The notes: generated by a model not told the origin, from the sequence alone. Shown: positions 34,767 through 43,422, numbered from the stretch's first letter. The stretch is DNA of 64,000 bases from Streptomyces sp. Go-475 (GCF_003330845.1 NZ_CP026121.1:4197501-4261500), one strand, 5' to 3'. Numbers and translations: made by a program.

Positions 34767-36070
34767 GTGATTCCGCGACGGGTGACGGGCGCGGATCGCC
34801 GGGCGACGCGGGCCGGGTGCCGGGCGGCCCGGGCCGCTCGCCGGGCGAGGCGGTCCGGGCGGCGGGTGACACGAGCCAGGTGTCCGGCGACGCGGGCCCG
34901 GTGACGGGTGACGCAGGTCAGGTGCCTGGCGTGCGCAGGGTCGCCGCTGGCGCCGGTGACGGTACACGTGCGGTGCGGGCCGGGCTGCCGGAGGCGGTCA
35001 AGTACGAGCCCACCCTGCCCGGACCCGTGTTCGCCGCCCACTACCACCTGCCGGGCGACCCGACCGGCCCGTACGCCTACGGCCGCGACGAGAACCCGAC
35101 GTGGACACTGCTGGAGCGCGCCGTCGGCGAGCTGGAGGCGCCCGGCCGGGACGATGCCGAGACGCTCGTCTTCGCCTCGGGCATGGCCGCGATCTCGGCC
35201 GTGCTCTTCTCCCAGCTGCGCACCGGGGACGTCTGCGTCCTGCCCGATGACGGCTACCAGGCGCTGCCCCTGGTCCGCGCCCAGCTGGAGGCGTACGGCA
35301 TCGAGGTGCGCACCGCGCCGACCGGCGGCGACGCCCAGCTAGACGTCCTCGACGGTGCGAAGCTGCTGTGGATCGAGACGCCGTCGAACCCCGGGCTCGA
35401 CGTGTGCGACATCCGGCGCCTCGCCGAGGCGGCACACGCGCGTGGTGCCGTGGTGGCCGTCGACAACACCCTCGCGACACCGCTCGGGCAGCGCCCGCTG
35501 GAGCTCGGCGCCGATTTCGCGGTGGCGAGCGGAACCAAGCAGCTGACCGGCCACGGCGACGTCCTCCTGGGCTATGTCGTCGGCCGGGACGCCCAGGCCA
35601 TGGCCGCCGTACGCCGCTGGCGCAAGATCGTCGGGGCGATTCCCGGGCCCATGGAGGCCTGGCTCGCACACCGTTCGATCGCCACGCTCCAGATGCGGGT
35701 CGACCGGCAGAGCGCGACGGCCCTGGCCGTCGCCGAGGCACTGCGCGAGCGGCCCGAGGTGACCGGGCTGCGCTATCCGGGGCTCCCCGACGACCCCGCG
35801 CACAAGATCGCCTCGCAGCAGATGCGGCGCTACGGGTCCGTGGTGTCGTTCACGCTGCCCACGCGCGCGCGTGCCGACCGTTTCCTCGAGGCTCTGCGGC
35901 TCGTGGACGACGCGACGAGCTTCGGCGGAGTGCGGTCCACGGCCGAACGGCGTGGACGCTGGGGCGGCGACGCGGTGCCGGAGGGCTTCATCCGCCTGTC
36001 GGTCGGCGCCGAGGATCCGGAGGACCTGGTGGCGGACGTACTGCGCGCGCTGGACGCGTCGGCGGACTGA
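34763..36070 (+). CDS. PLP-dependent cystathionine gamma-lyase/synthase-type enzyme
   Basis: A 435-residue enzyme of the Cys/Met metabolism PLP family. The fold-defining parts are YAYGRDENPTWTLLERAVGELE, FASGMAAISAVL, WIETPSNPGLDVCD, DNTLATPLGQRPLELGADF and the PLP lysine in VASGTKQLTGHGD. The first 60 residues are a degenerate Gly/Asp/Pro-rich repeat (VSGDAGPVTGDAGQVPG), which is not part of the family and is encoded by imperfect 24-bp repeats. An internal start near residue 65 is possible. It is coupled to ptpA. Confidence 0.88.
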   Translation: MSDSATGDGRGSPGDAGRVPGGPGRSPGEAVRAAGDTSQVSGDAGPVTGDAGQVPGVRRVAAGAGDGTRAVRAGLPEAVKYEPTLPGPVFAAHYHLPGDPTGPYAYGRDENPTWTLLERAVGELEAPGRDDAETLVFASGMAAISAVLFSQLRTGDVCVLPDDGYQALPLVRAQLEAYGIEVRTAPTGGDAQLDVLDGAKLLWIETPSNPGLDVCDIRRLAEAAHARGAVVAVDNTLATPLGQRPLELGADFAVASGTKQLTGHGDVLLGYVVGRDAQAMAAVRRWRKIVGAIPGPMEAWLAHRSIATLQMRVDRQSATALAVAEALRERPEVTGLRYPGLPDDPAHKIASQQMRRYGSVVSFTLPTRARADRFLEALRLVDDATSFGGVRSTAERRGRWGGDAVPEGFIRLSVGAEDPEDLVADVLRALDASAD

Positions 36071-36083
36071 CGAACGCGCTCGG

Positions 36084-36710
36084 CTAGGGGTGCGGGCAGT
36101 GGGCCCGCTCCTGCCGGAGCGCCACGGAGTTCCACCGCACCGCGTCCCGGCCGAGCAGGTCCGCGCCCTCGTCCACCAGCCGAACCGGTACCAGCCCTGC
36201 CTCGGCTCCGTGACCGGCGACCTCCTCCGGCGGGATGTCGAACATGCGCCGGCCCTCGGGTGGCTCACCGCGGCGCAGAGTGATCAGCAGGATGCCGCGC
36301 GGCGCCAGCAGCCCGGCCAGGCGCCGCATCGCGACGGGGCGCTCCTCCGGCCGGAGATGCATCCACACCGCGGACAGCAGGACCACGTCGTACGGCCCCT
36401 GGACGCCCTGCAACGCGGGGAGCGCGCCCGCCCGCCACGTCACACCGGTGCCTTGGTGCAACCGCTCGGCCACGCGCCGGAGTTCCGTCACCGGTTCCAC
36501 CGCGTCGACCGTGAAGCCCCGCCCGGCCAGTGCCGCCGCGTCCCGGCCGGTCCCCGAGCCGACGTCCAGCACCCGCGCGGGCGGCTCCGGCAGCAGGTCC
36601 AGCAGCGCCCCGTGCACCGACTCGAACGGAACGCTCTCGTACGCTCTCGTCAGCCGCTCGGCCGACTCGGCGTAGTAGGCCTGGACTCCCGCACCCGACG
36701 TTGGTTCCAT
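36084..36710 (-). CDS. SAM-dependent methyltransferase
   Basis: A 208-residue class I methyltransferase. Motif I is VLDVGSGTGRDAAALAGRG near residue 47, motif II (VDAVEP) and PYDVVLLSAVWMHL follow. The substrate is not predictable. It starts with ATG at 36710 and converges with the lyase gene. A likely small RNA lies upstream on the same strand. Confidence 0.88.
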   Translation of the reverse strand: MEPTSGAGVQAYYAESAERLTRAYESVPFESVHGALLDLLPEPPARVLDVGSGTGRDAAALAGRGFTVDAVEPVTELRRVAERLHQGTGVTWRAGALPALQGVQGPYDVVLLSAVWMHLRPEERPVAMRRLAGLLAPRGILLITLRRGEPPEGRRMFDIPPEEVAGHGAEAGLVPVRLVDEGADLLGRDAVRWNSVALRQERAHCPHP

Positions 36711-36767
36711 GCCCGAACGGTACGACGCGGCACTGACAGCGCTTGCGCGGTCGGCTGGATCGGCATA

Positions 36768-36840
36768 CGAAAGACGGACGGTCCGAACCTCCCCCCTCGT
36801 GGCTCGGACCGTCCCCCGGTTCCGCGCGCAAGAACCGCGC
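36768..36840 (-). ncRNA. candidate small RNA with its own promoter and terminator
   Basis: On the minus strand a -35 TTGGAC (36874-36869), exactly 17 bp spacer and a -10 TAGCCT (36851-36846) precede a 70-75 nt stretch without a reading frame. It ends in a perfect 11-bp hairpin (36776-36814, loop 17) followed by GTCTTTCG. A second weaker stem (GGTTC with GAACC) lies at its 5' end. It sits in the gap between two divergent genes where no terminator is otherwise needed. Confidence 0.6.
36776..36814 (-). terminator. intrinsic terminator of the candidate small RNA
   Basis: GGACGGTCCGA pairs with TCGGACCGTCC, 11 of 11, followed on the minus strand by a modest T-rich tail. Confidence 0.75.
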
Positions 36841-36845
36841 GACCA

Positions 36846-36874
36846 AGGCTAGTTGACTCTCTGTCAGTGTCCAA
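36846..36874 (-). promoter_or_regulatory. promoter of the candidate small RNA
   Basis: TTGGAC and TAGCCT, 17 bp apart, matching the vegetative sigma (HrdB) pattern; the start would be near 36840. Confidence 0.6.
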
Positions 36875-36963
36875 TCACAGTAGCGACAGCAACCTATCGA
36901 CTTATTTATAGTTGGGCGCGGCCGGGGGGCTGGGAGCGGGGGCCGACGAGGGGAGTGTGCGCG

Positions 36964-37869
36964 GTGGATCTGGCCTTGCTGCGGACCTTCGTCACCGTCC
37001 ACCGGGCCGGCTCCTTCACCCGCGCCGCCGCCTTGCTCGGTCTGTCGCAGCCGGCCGTGACCTCGCAGATCCGGACCCTGGAACGGCAACTGGGCCGCCC
37101 CTTGTTCCTGCGGCAGGCCCGCGGCGTGACCCCGACGAGCATCGGCGACGAACTCGCCCACAAGGCCGCACCGCACCTCGACGCCCTGGTGGAGATCACC
37201 GAGACCGGCCTCGACGAGGACTCCTCCTTACGGACGCTGCATCTCGCCGGGCCTCCTGAGTTCACCGCCGAACGAGCCCTGCCCGCGCTCACGGAACTGA
37301 CCGGTGAGGACGGCCAGGGATTCGCCCTGCGCGTCTCCTTCGGAAACGCTGAGGAAACGCTGGAAGGGCTTTCCGCCGGGCATCACGATCTGGCCATCAG
37401 CACGGCCCGGCCGCGCGGCGCCCTGCTCACGGCGACTGCGCTCTGCGACGAGGAGCACGTCCTGGTCGCCGCCCCGCGCTGGGCCGAACAGCTCGGCGCC
37501 GGACAGCCGGGCCGCAAGCCGGAGCCGGCACTGGAGCAGGTGCCCGTGGTGGAGGTGCACGAGTCGCTGCCCTTCGTCTCCCGCTACTGGGCCTCCGTCT
37601 TCGACTCCCGCCCGGCCGCCCCGGGCACGGTCGTCGTCCCCGACCTGCGTGCGGTGCTGGCCTGTGCGGCCGCGGGTGCGGGGCTGGCGGTCCTGCCGCG
37701 CTATCTGTGCGCGGCGGCGTTGGAGCGGGGTGACGTCGTCGCCCTGCACGAGCCGGCGGTGCCACCGCTGCGCACGTACTTCCTGGTGGTCCGCACCGGG
37801 ACCATGGCCATGCCCCACATCGCACGGGCTCATGAGTGGCTGCAGCGGGCCGCCGCCGACTGGTGCTGA
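36964..37869 (+). CDS. LysR family regulator with a TTA (bldA) codon
   Basis: A 301-residue LysR-type regulator. The helix-turn-helix is at 17-45 (GSFTRAAALLGLSQPAVTSQIRTLE split by family standards) and the ligand domain follows. GTG at 36964 is the right start; the upstream extension to 36853 is not coding. Codon 89 is TTA (37228-37230). In Streptomyces TTA is rare and needs the developmentally controlled bldA tRNA, so this regulator may be made only late in growth. Its target is not obvious; the small RNA or methyltransferase opposite are candidates. Confidence 0.9.
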   Translation: MDLALLRTFVTVHRAGSFTRAAALLGLSQPAVTSQIRTLERQLGRPLFLRQARGVTPTSIGDELAHKAAPHLDALVEITETGLDEDSSLRTLHLAGPPEFTAERALPALTELTGEDGQGFALRVSFGNAEETLEGLSAGHHDLAISTARPRGALLTATALCDEEHVLVAAPRWAEQLGAGQPGRKPEPALEQVPVVEVHESLPFVSRYWASVFDSRPAAPGTVVVPDLRAVLACAAAGAGLAVLPRYLCAAALERGDVVALHEPAVPPLRTYFLVVRTGTMAMPHIARAHEWLQRAAADWC

Positions 37870-37977
37870 GGCCCTCGGAGACGGGCGCCGGGCTGTACAG
37901 GCCGGGGCCGTACGGGGGCGTGGGGGCGCCCGGGGTCATGTCTCACTCTGGGAGTTCGGCCGGTGACAGTTCGCGAT

Positions 37978-37991
37978 GTTTCACGTGGAAC
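37978..37991. promoter_or_regulatory. parS-like site (one mismatch)
   Basis: GTTTCACGTGGAAC, one base off the palindrome, 21 bp before the Nudix gene start. The left half-site is perfect. Confidence 0.55.
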
Positions 37992-38012
37992 CAGCCGGGC
38001 CACATTTCACCC

Positions 38013-38495
38013 ATGACCGTCCGACCCGTGGTCAAGCGCACCGCCCGCGCCGTTCTGCTGGACGGTGACGACCTGATCCTGATCAAGCGCACCAAGCCGG
38101 GCTTGGACCCCTACTGGCTCACCCCCGGCGGCGGGGTCGAGCCCGGCGACTCGACCGTCGTCGACGCCCTGCACCGCGAGGTGTACGAGGAGCTCGGCGC
38201 GAAGATCACCGACGTGGTGCCCTGCTTCGTGGACACCGTGGAGCACATCGGGGAGGACGGCGGCGCGACCGGCGTGAAGGTGCAGCACTTCTTCGTCTGC
38301 CGCCTCGAGTCCATGGACCCTTCGCTCCGGCACGGCCCGGAAGTGGAGGAACCCATCGGCGAGTACGAGATCGTACGGGTGCCCTTCACCCGGGTCGGGA
38401 TCGCCTCCGTCCACCTCGTTCCGCTGTCGCTGCGGCACTACCTGGACGGCAACATCGAGGGCGTGCGCGCCATGCACGCCCCCGACCTCGGCTGA
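38013..38495 (+). CDS. Nudix hydrolase
   Basis: A 160-residue Nudix protein. The box is complete: GGGVEPGDSTVVDALHREV then YEELGA, matching GX5EX7REUXEEXGU with one conservative change. It should hydrolyse a nucleoside diphosphate-linked compound using Mg2+. The ATG at 38013 is the family start; frames open upstream are random and include the parS-like site. It converges on the flavohemoglobin gene, nine bases apart. Confidence 0.9.
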   Translation: MTVRPVVKRTARAVLLDGDDLILIKRTKPGLDPYWLTPGGGVEPGDSTVVDALHREVYEELGAKITDVVPCFVDTVEHIGEDGGATGVKVQHFFVCRLESMDPSLRHGPEVEEPIGEYEIVRVPFTRVGIASVHLVPLSLRHYLDGNIEGVRAMHAPDLG

Positions 38496-38503
38496 GCAGC
38501 GGG

Positions 38504-40105
38504 TCAGGGCCCGGCCGCGACCAGTTCCTCCACCGAGTCGTGCCGTATGCGGTCCGACGGGATGCCGATGTCCCTCAGGGCGTCCACACCGCTGCGGATC
38601 ATCCCGGGCGGGCCCGAGAGGTAGGCGTCGTACTCGTTCCACGGCCCGTAGGCGCGTATCGCGTCCGGCAACTGCTGGTGCGCCTGCTGGTCGATGATCG
38701 CGCGGACGGACAGCCAGGGGTGGCTCTGCTGGAGGCGGAGCATGGTGTCGATGTCGTACAGGTCGTGGTCCGTGCGGGCGCCGTAGAAGACCTCGACCGG
38801 CCGCCGTTCGCCGTGCTCGGCGACGTCCTCGACCAGTGCCTTGATGGGCGCTATGCCGGTGCCGCCGCCCAGGCAGAGGAGGCCGCTGTCGGTGGTGTGG
38901 TCCACGGTCATGGACCCGGCGGGCGGGCCGAGCCGGATGATGTCACCGGGGCGGGCGCGGTGCACCAGGGCGTTGGAGACCCAGCCGGCCGGCACGGCCT
39001 TCACGTGGAACGAGAGCAGGCCGTCCGAGCGGGGCGCCGAGGCGAAGGAGTAGTGCCGCCAGACGCGCGGCCACCAGGGGGTCTCCAGGCTGGTGTACTG
39101 CCCGGCGAGGAAGGGGTACGGCTGGTCGGGCCGGACGGTGACGACCGCGACGTCCGGGGTGCGGAGATCGTGCGTGACGACCTCGGCGTACCACCAGGCC
39201 GGGGCCCGCAGTTCGTCCGCGGCCGCCGCGTCGATCATGATCTGGGAGATGGTGGTGTAGGTCCGGACCCAGGCCGCCTCCATCTCCTCGTTCCAGACAC
39301 CGGCGGCGTACTTGCTCAGCGCGCCGATGAGGCATTCGCCGACGGCCGGGTAGTGCTCGGCCCGCGTTCCGTACTTCCGGTGGCCCCGGCCCAGGTTCTG
39401 CAGGTAGTCGACGAGGACATCGGTGTTGTCGATGTGCTCGGCAGCGGTGAGCAGCGCTCTGAGCAGCCGGTCCCGCTGGGTGTCCATCGCGGCCGGGAAC
39501 AGCGGCCGCAGGTCGGGGTGGCGCACGAAGAGCAGGGCGTAGAAGTACGACGTGACCTTGTCGGCCACGGGCGCGATCTCGGCCATGGCCCGCCGGACGA
39601 GGACGGCGTCCGGGGACGCTCCCTCGGCCGGGCCGGAGGCGGCAGGCCCGGAAGCCGAGGCCGGCGCGGGCCGCTGGGCGGGAACACGAGGTTCGGCCGC
39701 GGTATTCGAGGGAGGAGCGGCGGTGGCAGCGAAGGGCTCCGGATCGGGGGCGAACGCCGTGGACGCGGGGCGCGGCGATGACGCCGCGGCGGCTCTCGAG
39801 CCCGCAGGAGAGGGGGTAGGCGGTGCGGCCACGGGGGTCGGCGTGGGTATCGCGTCCGGGGTCTCGCCCTCCTGCTCCGGCTCGGTGCTCGTGCTGCCGG
39901 CCGTCGAGTCGTACGGCGTGGATGTGCCGTCCGCCGGCGCTGCCGGGTCAGGGGCGGGCCTGCCCACCGGGCGTATCGCCGCCGGGCGACGCCCCTCTGC
40001 CGCACCGGGCTCGCTGCCCGGCGTCGGCTTCTTGCGGGGCGTGAACCAGCCGCCCCCGCCGCCAGAAGTGCCGTTGTCGGCCGACGTGGTGGTCGGAGCG
40101 TCCAT
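38504..40105 (-). CDS. flavohemoglobin-like protein with a long disordered N-terminus
   Basis: A 533-residue protein from the ATG at 40105. Residues 1-165 are Pro/Ala/Thr/Ser-rich and carry no fold. Residues about 168-300 are a globin with the B10 tyrosine in SYFYALLF and the proximal His242 in GRGHRKYG; the FAD motif RHYSFAS and the NAD(P) motif GGGTGIAPIK follow. All redox parts of a nitric oxide dioxygenase are present. The extension is unusual for this family, which normally starts at the globin. NO detoxification is the likely role. Confidence 0.9.
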   Translation of the reverse strand: MDAPTTTSADNGTSGGGGGWFTPRKKPTPGSEPGAAEGRRPAAIRPVGRPAPDPAAPADGTSTPYDSTAGSTSTEPEQEGETPDAIPTPTPVAAPPTPSPAGSRAAAASSPRPASTAFAPDPEPFAATAAPPSNTAAEPRVPAQRPAPASASGPAASGPAEGASPDAVLVRRAMAEIAPVADKVTSYFYALLFVRHPDLRPLFPAAMDTQRDRLLRALLTAAEHIDNTDVLVDYLQNLGRGHRKYGTRAEHYPAVGECLIGALSKYAAGVWNEEMEAAWVRTYTTISQIMIDAAAADELRAPAWWYAEVVTHDLRTPDVAVVTVRPDQPYPFLAGQYTSLETPWWPRVWRHYSFASAPRSDGLLSFHVKAVPAGWVSNALVHRARPGDIIRLGPPAGSMTVDHTTDSGLLCLGGGTGIAPIKALVEDVAEHGERRPVEVFYGARTDHDLYDIDTMLRLQQSHPWLSVRAIIDQQAHQQLPDAIRAYGPWNEYDAYLSGPPGMIRSGVDALRDIGIPSDRIRHDSVEELVAAGP

Positions 40106-40695
40106 GGTGTGCCTCGCCTCGAGCATCTTTCGGTCGGTCTGCGCACTTCCCCGGTCGGAAGGTGCCTGCTTTCCCCCGTGGACGGACTGCGTTCCCGTCC
40201 TGTGTCGTGGCCAATGCCGCCACATTTAACCCGTATTTCGGCTGCGTACGGACAAGTAGGGGAGAGTGTGACATTGACCGCAGTACTCTCACCGAGCTTC
40301 CCACTCGCCCGGACGGCTCAGTCGCATAACCGGAAACGCGGGTCTTCGATCTCTCCGTCCCGTAGGCTGCCTTGCCCTGCACTCGGCCCGCTCGGGCGGG
40401 TCACCTCACCCCTGACGCGAACCGGAGTCGACCCTACCGGCCACCGCCGCGCACACAAGTCCCCCCTTCCCTCGTCACGAATGCGGGCACGACGCGCATC
40501 GTCAGTTCCGTCAACTACTGGACAAGACCCGCTGGTTCCTCGTCTCGTTCGGACATCGGCTGTTCTTACGTGTTTCACGTGAAACAACCAGCACCTGTCC
40601 ACGTGCTGTGCGGGCGGCGACAACTGGCCAAAAGCTCGTATGTCTCCGCCGAAACAGGTGGACGGCAGGGGTCCCTGTCGGACAGCCTGACCTGC
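40106..40695. other. 590-bp divergent gap with parS
   Basis: Between the flavohemoglobin and the GNAT genes. It holds a perfect parS at 40572-40585. A TTGACC at 40273 is a possible -35 but no good -10 is at the right spacing. No reading frame with codon bias is present and no RNA element is recognised, so most of it is unexplained. Confidence 0.5.
40572..40585. promoter_or_regulatory. parS site (perfect)
   Basis: GTTTCACGTGAAAC in the divergent gap, 111 bp before the GNAT start. Confidence 0.93.
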
Positions 40696-41562
40696 GTGTC
40701 GACTCCTTCCCTTGCCTCTCTGCCCATCCGCCGTCTGACGCTCCGCGATCTCGCCGCCTGCGCCGACTTGTCCGAGGACCGGGGGTGGCCACGGGAGGAG
40801 CACAAGTGGGGCTTCCTCCTCACAGCCGGAAAGGGCTACGGCATCGACGACCCTGACGGCGGCCTCGTGAGCGCCTGCATCGTCACCGAGTACGGGCCTC
40901 AGGAGCACCCTGCCTTCGCGGCGATCGGCATGGTCCTCGTGGCGGAACGGCACGCTCGGCAGGGGGTCGGGCGCCGGCTGATGCGCCAGGTCGTCTCCGC
41001 GATGGGCGCCACACCGCTCACCCTGCACGCGACACCGAACGGCCGCCCCCTTTACGAGGAGCTCGGCTTCAAGGTCGTCGGTCGGGCCGAGATGGTGTCC
41101 GGCCGCTTCACTCCCGGCGGTCCGGAACCGAAGGTCGCCACCCGAGCCGCGACCGCCGAGGACCTCTCCGCGATCCTCCGGCTCGATGAGCAGGCGTTCG
41201 GAACCGACCGCACGCACATCATCACCCGGCTGCCCGCCTTCGCCGACCAGTTGCGCGTGGCGGAGGAGCGCGGGCGGATCGTCGGGTACGCGGCCGCCTG
41301 GCCCAACATGGAGACCCACGTGGTGGGTCCGCTCATCGCACGTGACACGTCGGTGGCCCAGGCACTCATCGCCTCCCTCGCCGCCCACACCGACCGCCCG
41401 CTGCGCACCGACATCGATGTGCGGCACGAGGAGCTGCTCGCGTGGGTGAACGAGCGCGGCCTGGCGCCCGTCGCCTTCAACTCGGTGATGGCGTACGGGA
41501 TCACCGAGTTGCCCGGCGACTGGAGCCGGCGGTTCGCACCGGTGACGGTCGCGGCGGGCTGA
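40696..41562 (+). CDS. GNAT acetyltransferase with two GNAT domains
   Basis: A 288-residue protein from the GTG at 40696. The first GNAT domain (about 10-130) has the acetyl-CoA motif ARQGVGRRLM; a second, weaker domain (about 140-285) has AAWPNMETHVVGPLIARDTSVAQALIA. The frame is open far upstream but that region is non-coding. The substrate is unknown. A hairpin terminator follows the stop. Confidence 0.82.
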   Translation: MSTPSLASLPIRRLTLRDLAACADLSEDRGWPREEHKWGFLLTAGKGYGIDDPDGGLVSACIVTEYGPQEHPAFAAIGMVLVAERHARQGVGRRLMRQVVSAMGATPLTLHATPNGRPLYEELGFKVVGRAEMVSGRFTPGGPEPKVATRAATAEDLSAILRLDEQAFGTDRTHIITRLPAFADQLRVAEERGRIVGYAAAWPNMETHVVGPLIARDTSVAQALIASLAAHTDRPLRTDIDVRHEELLAWVNERGLAPVAFNSVMAYGITELPGDWSRRFAPVTVAAG

Positions 41563-41574
41563 AGGGCTCCGACA

Positions 41575-41616
41575 CGACGACGCCGGCTCCCCAGAGGATG
41601 GGGAACCGGCGTCGTC
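41575..41616 (+). terminator. bidirectional hairpin terminator
   Basis: GACGACGCCGG, then TCCCC, pairs with GGGGA and CCGGCGTCGTC around a 6-base loop, with one mismatch. It lies between the converging GNAT and GlcG genes. Confidence 0.75.
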
Positions 41617-41633
41617 TTACTGCAGCGGCCAGT

Positions 41634-42056
41634 TCAGGCGAGGGCCTCCACGGCGGCCGTGGCGAAGGCGTGGTCCTGCTCCGGGGCACCGCCGCCGACA
41701 CCGATCGCGCCGATCAGCCGGCCGTCGCGGTGTACCGGTACACCGCCGGCGATGAACAGCAGCGGCCGGTCGAGCGCGGTGGGCAGGGTGTGGAAGAGGC
41801 CTCCCGGCTGCACGGCGTCGACGAGGTCAGCGGTGGGCGTGTCCAGCTGGAGCGCCGTGTAGGCCTTGCGGGTGCTGGTCTCGCCGGAGATCAGCACGGC
41901 TCGGTCGTCCCGCCGGAAGGCGAGCAGATGCCCGCCCGCGTCCAAGACCGTGACGCTGACGGTGACTCCTGCGGCCTCTGCTGCCCGACGGGCCGCGGTG
42001 ACGAGGACATCGGCGTCCTGGGTGGTCAGCGGGGCGACTGCGGTGGTGGTGCTCAT
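41634..42056 (-). CDS. GlcG/HbpS family heme-binding protein
   Basis: A 140-residue protein. The core VTVSVTVLDAGGHLLAFRRDDRA, STRKAYTALQL and GGVPVHRDGRLIGAIGVGG are the GlcG/HbpS pattern. In Streptomyces reticuli HbpS is a heme-binding secreted sensor, but this copy has no signal peptide. The ATG at 42056 has AGGAG six bases upstream and is chosen over 42062. It lies downstream of the MFS gene on the same strand. Confidence 0.88.
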   Translation of the reverse strand: MSTTTAVAPLTTQDADVLVTAARRAAEAAGVTVSVTVLDAGGHLLAFRRDDRAVLISGETSTRKAYTALQLDTPTADLVDAVQPGGLFHTLPTALDRPLLFIAGGVPVHRDGRLIGAIGVGGGAPEQDHAFATAAVEALA

Positions 42057-42122
42057 GGACATCTCCTGGATGACTTGCGGGGTGTGCGGACCTGGAGGCT
42101 GTGACTCCGGGGGCCCGGTTGG

Positions 42123-43331
42123 TCAGTGGTGGACGGCGGTGCGCTGCCCGGCGGGGGTGGAGCCCGCGACGACGGTGCTGGGCGCACCGGCGCGGCGCTC
42201 CAGAGCGGCGGAGAGGAGGGCCAGGAGCAGGGCTCCGGCGGCCAGGGCGGCACCGACCCAGTTGGGGGCGGTGTAACCGAGGCCCGCCGCGATCACGAGC
42301 CCGCCGAGCCAGGCGGACAGGGCGTTGCCGAGGTTGAAGGCGCCGATGTTCACGGCGGAGGCCAGGGTCGGGGCGCCGTGCGCCTGGTCGAGGACCCGCT
42401 TCTGGAGCGGCGGCACGCTGGCGAAGCCCAGGGCACCGACGAGCGCGATCGTCACGGCCGACAGGACCTTGTCGTGCGCGGTCAGCGTGAACAGGGCCAG
42501 CACGACGGCCAGGGCGCCCAGGGAGACGTACAGCATGGGCATCAGGGCGCGGTCGGCGAACTTGCCGCCGACGAGGTTGCCGCCGACCATGCCGAGGCCG
42601 AAGAGAACCAGCAGCCAGGTGACGGAGCCGTCGGCGAAACCGGCGACGTGGGTCATCATCGGCGCGATGTAGGTGATGGCCGCGAAGACGCCGCCGAAGC
42701 CGAGGACGGTCATCGCCATCGCGAGCAGCACCTGCACGTTCTTGAAGGCGGCCAGTTCATGCCGCAGGCGCACGCCCTCCGGCTTGGGCATGTCGGGGAC
42801 GAGCCTGGCGATGCCGATCAGGCCGACGACGCCGAGGGCGGCGACGATGCCGAAGGTGACCCGCCAGCCGACGGACTGGCCGACGAGCGTGCCCAGCGGG
42901 ACGCCGACGACGTTGGCCACGGTCAGCCCGGTGAACATCATCGCGATGGCTCCGGCCTTCTTGTCCGGGGCGACCAGGTCGGCGGCGACGACCGAGCCGA
43001 TGCCGAAGAAGGCGCCGTGGGCCAGGGAGGCGACGATCCGGCCGATCAGCATCACGGCGAAGGCCGGGGCGAGTGCCGAGAGCAGGTTGCCGGCGATGAA
43101 CAGGCCCATCAGCAGCATCAGCATCCGCTTGCGGGGGACCTTGGTGCCGAGAACGGTCATCAGCGGGGCACCGAACATGACACCGAGCGCGTAGCCGGTG
43201 ACCAGGTATCCGGCGGTGGGGATGGAGACCCCGTAGTCGCCCGCGACCTCGGGCAGCAAGCCCATGATCACGAACTCTGTCGTTCCGATCCCGAAGGCCC
43301 CGATCGCGAGGGCCAGAAGCGCGAGAGGCAT
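42123..43331 (-). CDS. MFS transporter, AraJ/drug-H+ antiporter type
   Basis: A 402-residue, 12-span major facilitator. GIGTTEFVIMGLLPEVAGDYGVSIPTAG is the AraJ-family opening; GTKVPRKRMLMLLM and HGAFFGIGSV follow. ATG at 43331 fits the family; the frame upstream is not coding. It diverges from a MarR-type gene across a gap with two nested inverted repeats, so MarR control by an exported compound is likely. Confidence 0.9.
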   Translation of the reverse strand: MPLALLALAIGAFGIGTTEFVIMGLLPEVAGDYGVSIPTAGYLVTGYALGVMFGAPLMTVLGTKVPRKRMLMLLMGLFIAGNLLSALAPAFAVMLIGRIVASLAHGAFFGIGSVVAADLVAPDKKAGAIAMMFTGLTVANVVGVPLGTLVGQSVGWRVTFGIVAALGVVGLIGIARLVPDMPKPEGVRLRHELAAFKNVQVLLAMAMTVLGFGGVFAAITYIAPMMTHVAGFADGSVTWLLVLFGLGMVGGNLVGGKFADRALMPMLYVSLGALAVVLALFTLTAHDKVLSAVTIALVGALGFASVPPLQKRVLDQAHGAPTLASAVNIGAFNLGNALSAWLGGLVIAAGLGYTAPNWVGAALAAGALLLALLSAALERRAGAPSTVVAGSTPAGQRTAVHH

Positions 43332-43380
43332 GGAGGGGTTACCTTCCCAGAAGATTGCAGGAGCGCTTTGCGTGCGTTCA

Positions 43381-43422
43381 CAATAGTTGCATACGCGGGC
43401 TATATGCAACCGCCGACTATTG
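43381..43422. promoter_or_regulatory. nested inverted repeats, MarR operator candidate
   Basis: Inner repeat GTTGCATA with TATGCAAC (43386-43410, 9-bp gap) inside an outer repeat CAATAGT with ACTATTG (43381-43387, 43416-43422). It is between the divergent MFS and MarR starts. Confidence 0.7.

Noticed and set aside
39002..39015. A parS-like TTCACGTGGAAC in the flavohemoglobin gene
   Set aside because: It lacks the palindrome ends and differs at several bases; it is coding sequence by chance.
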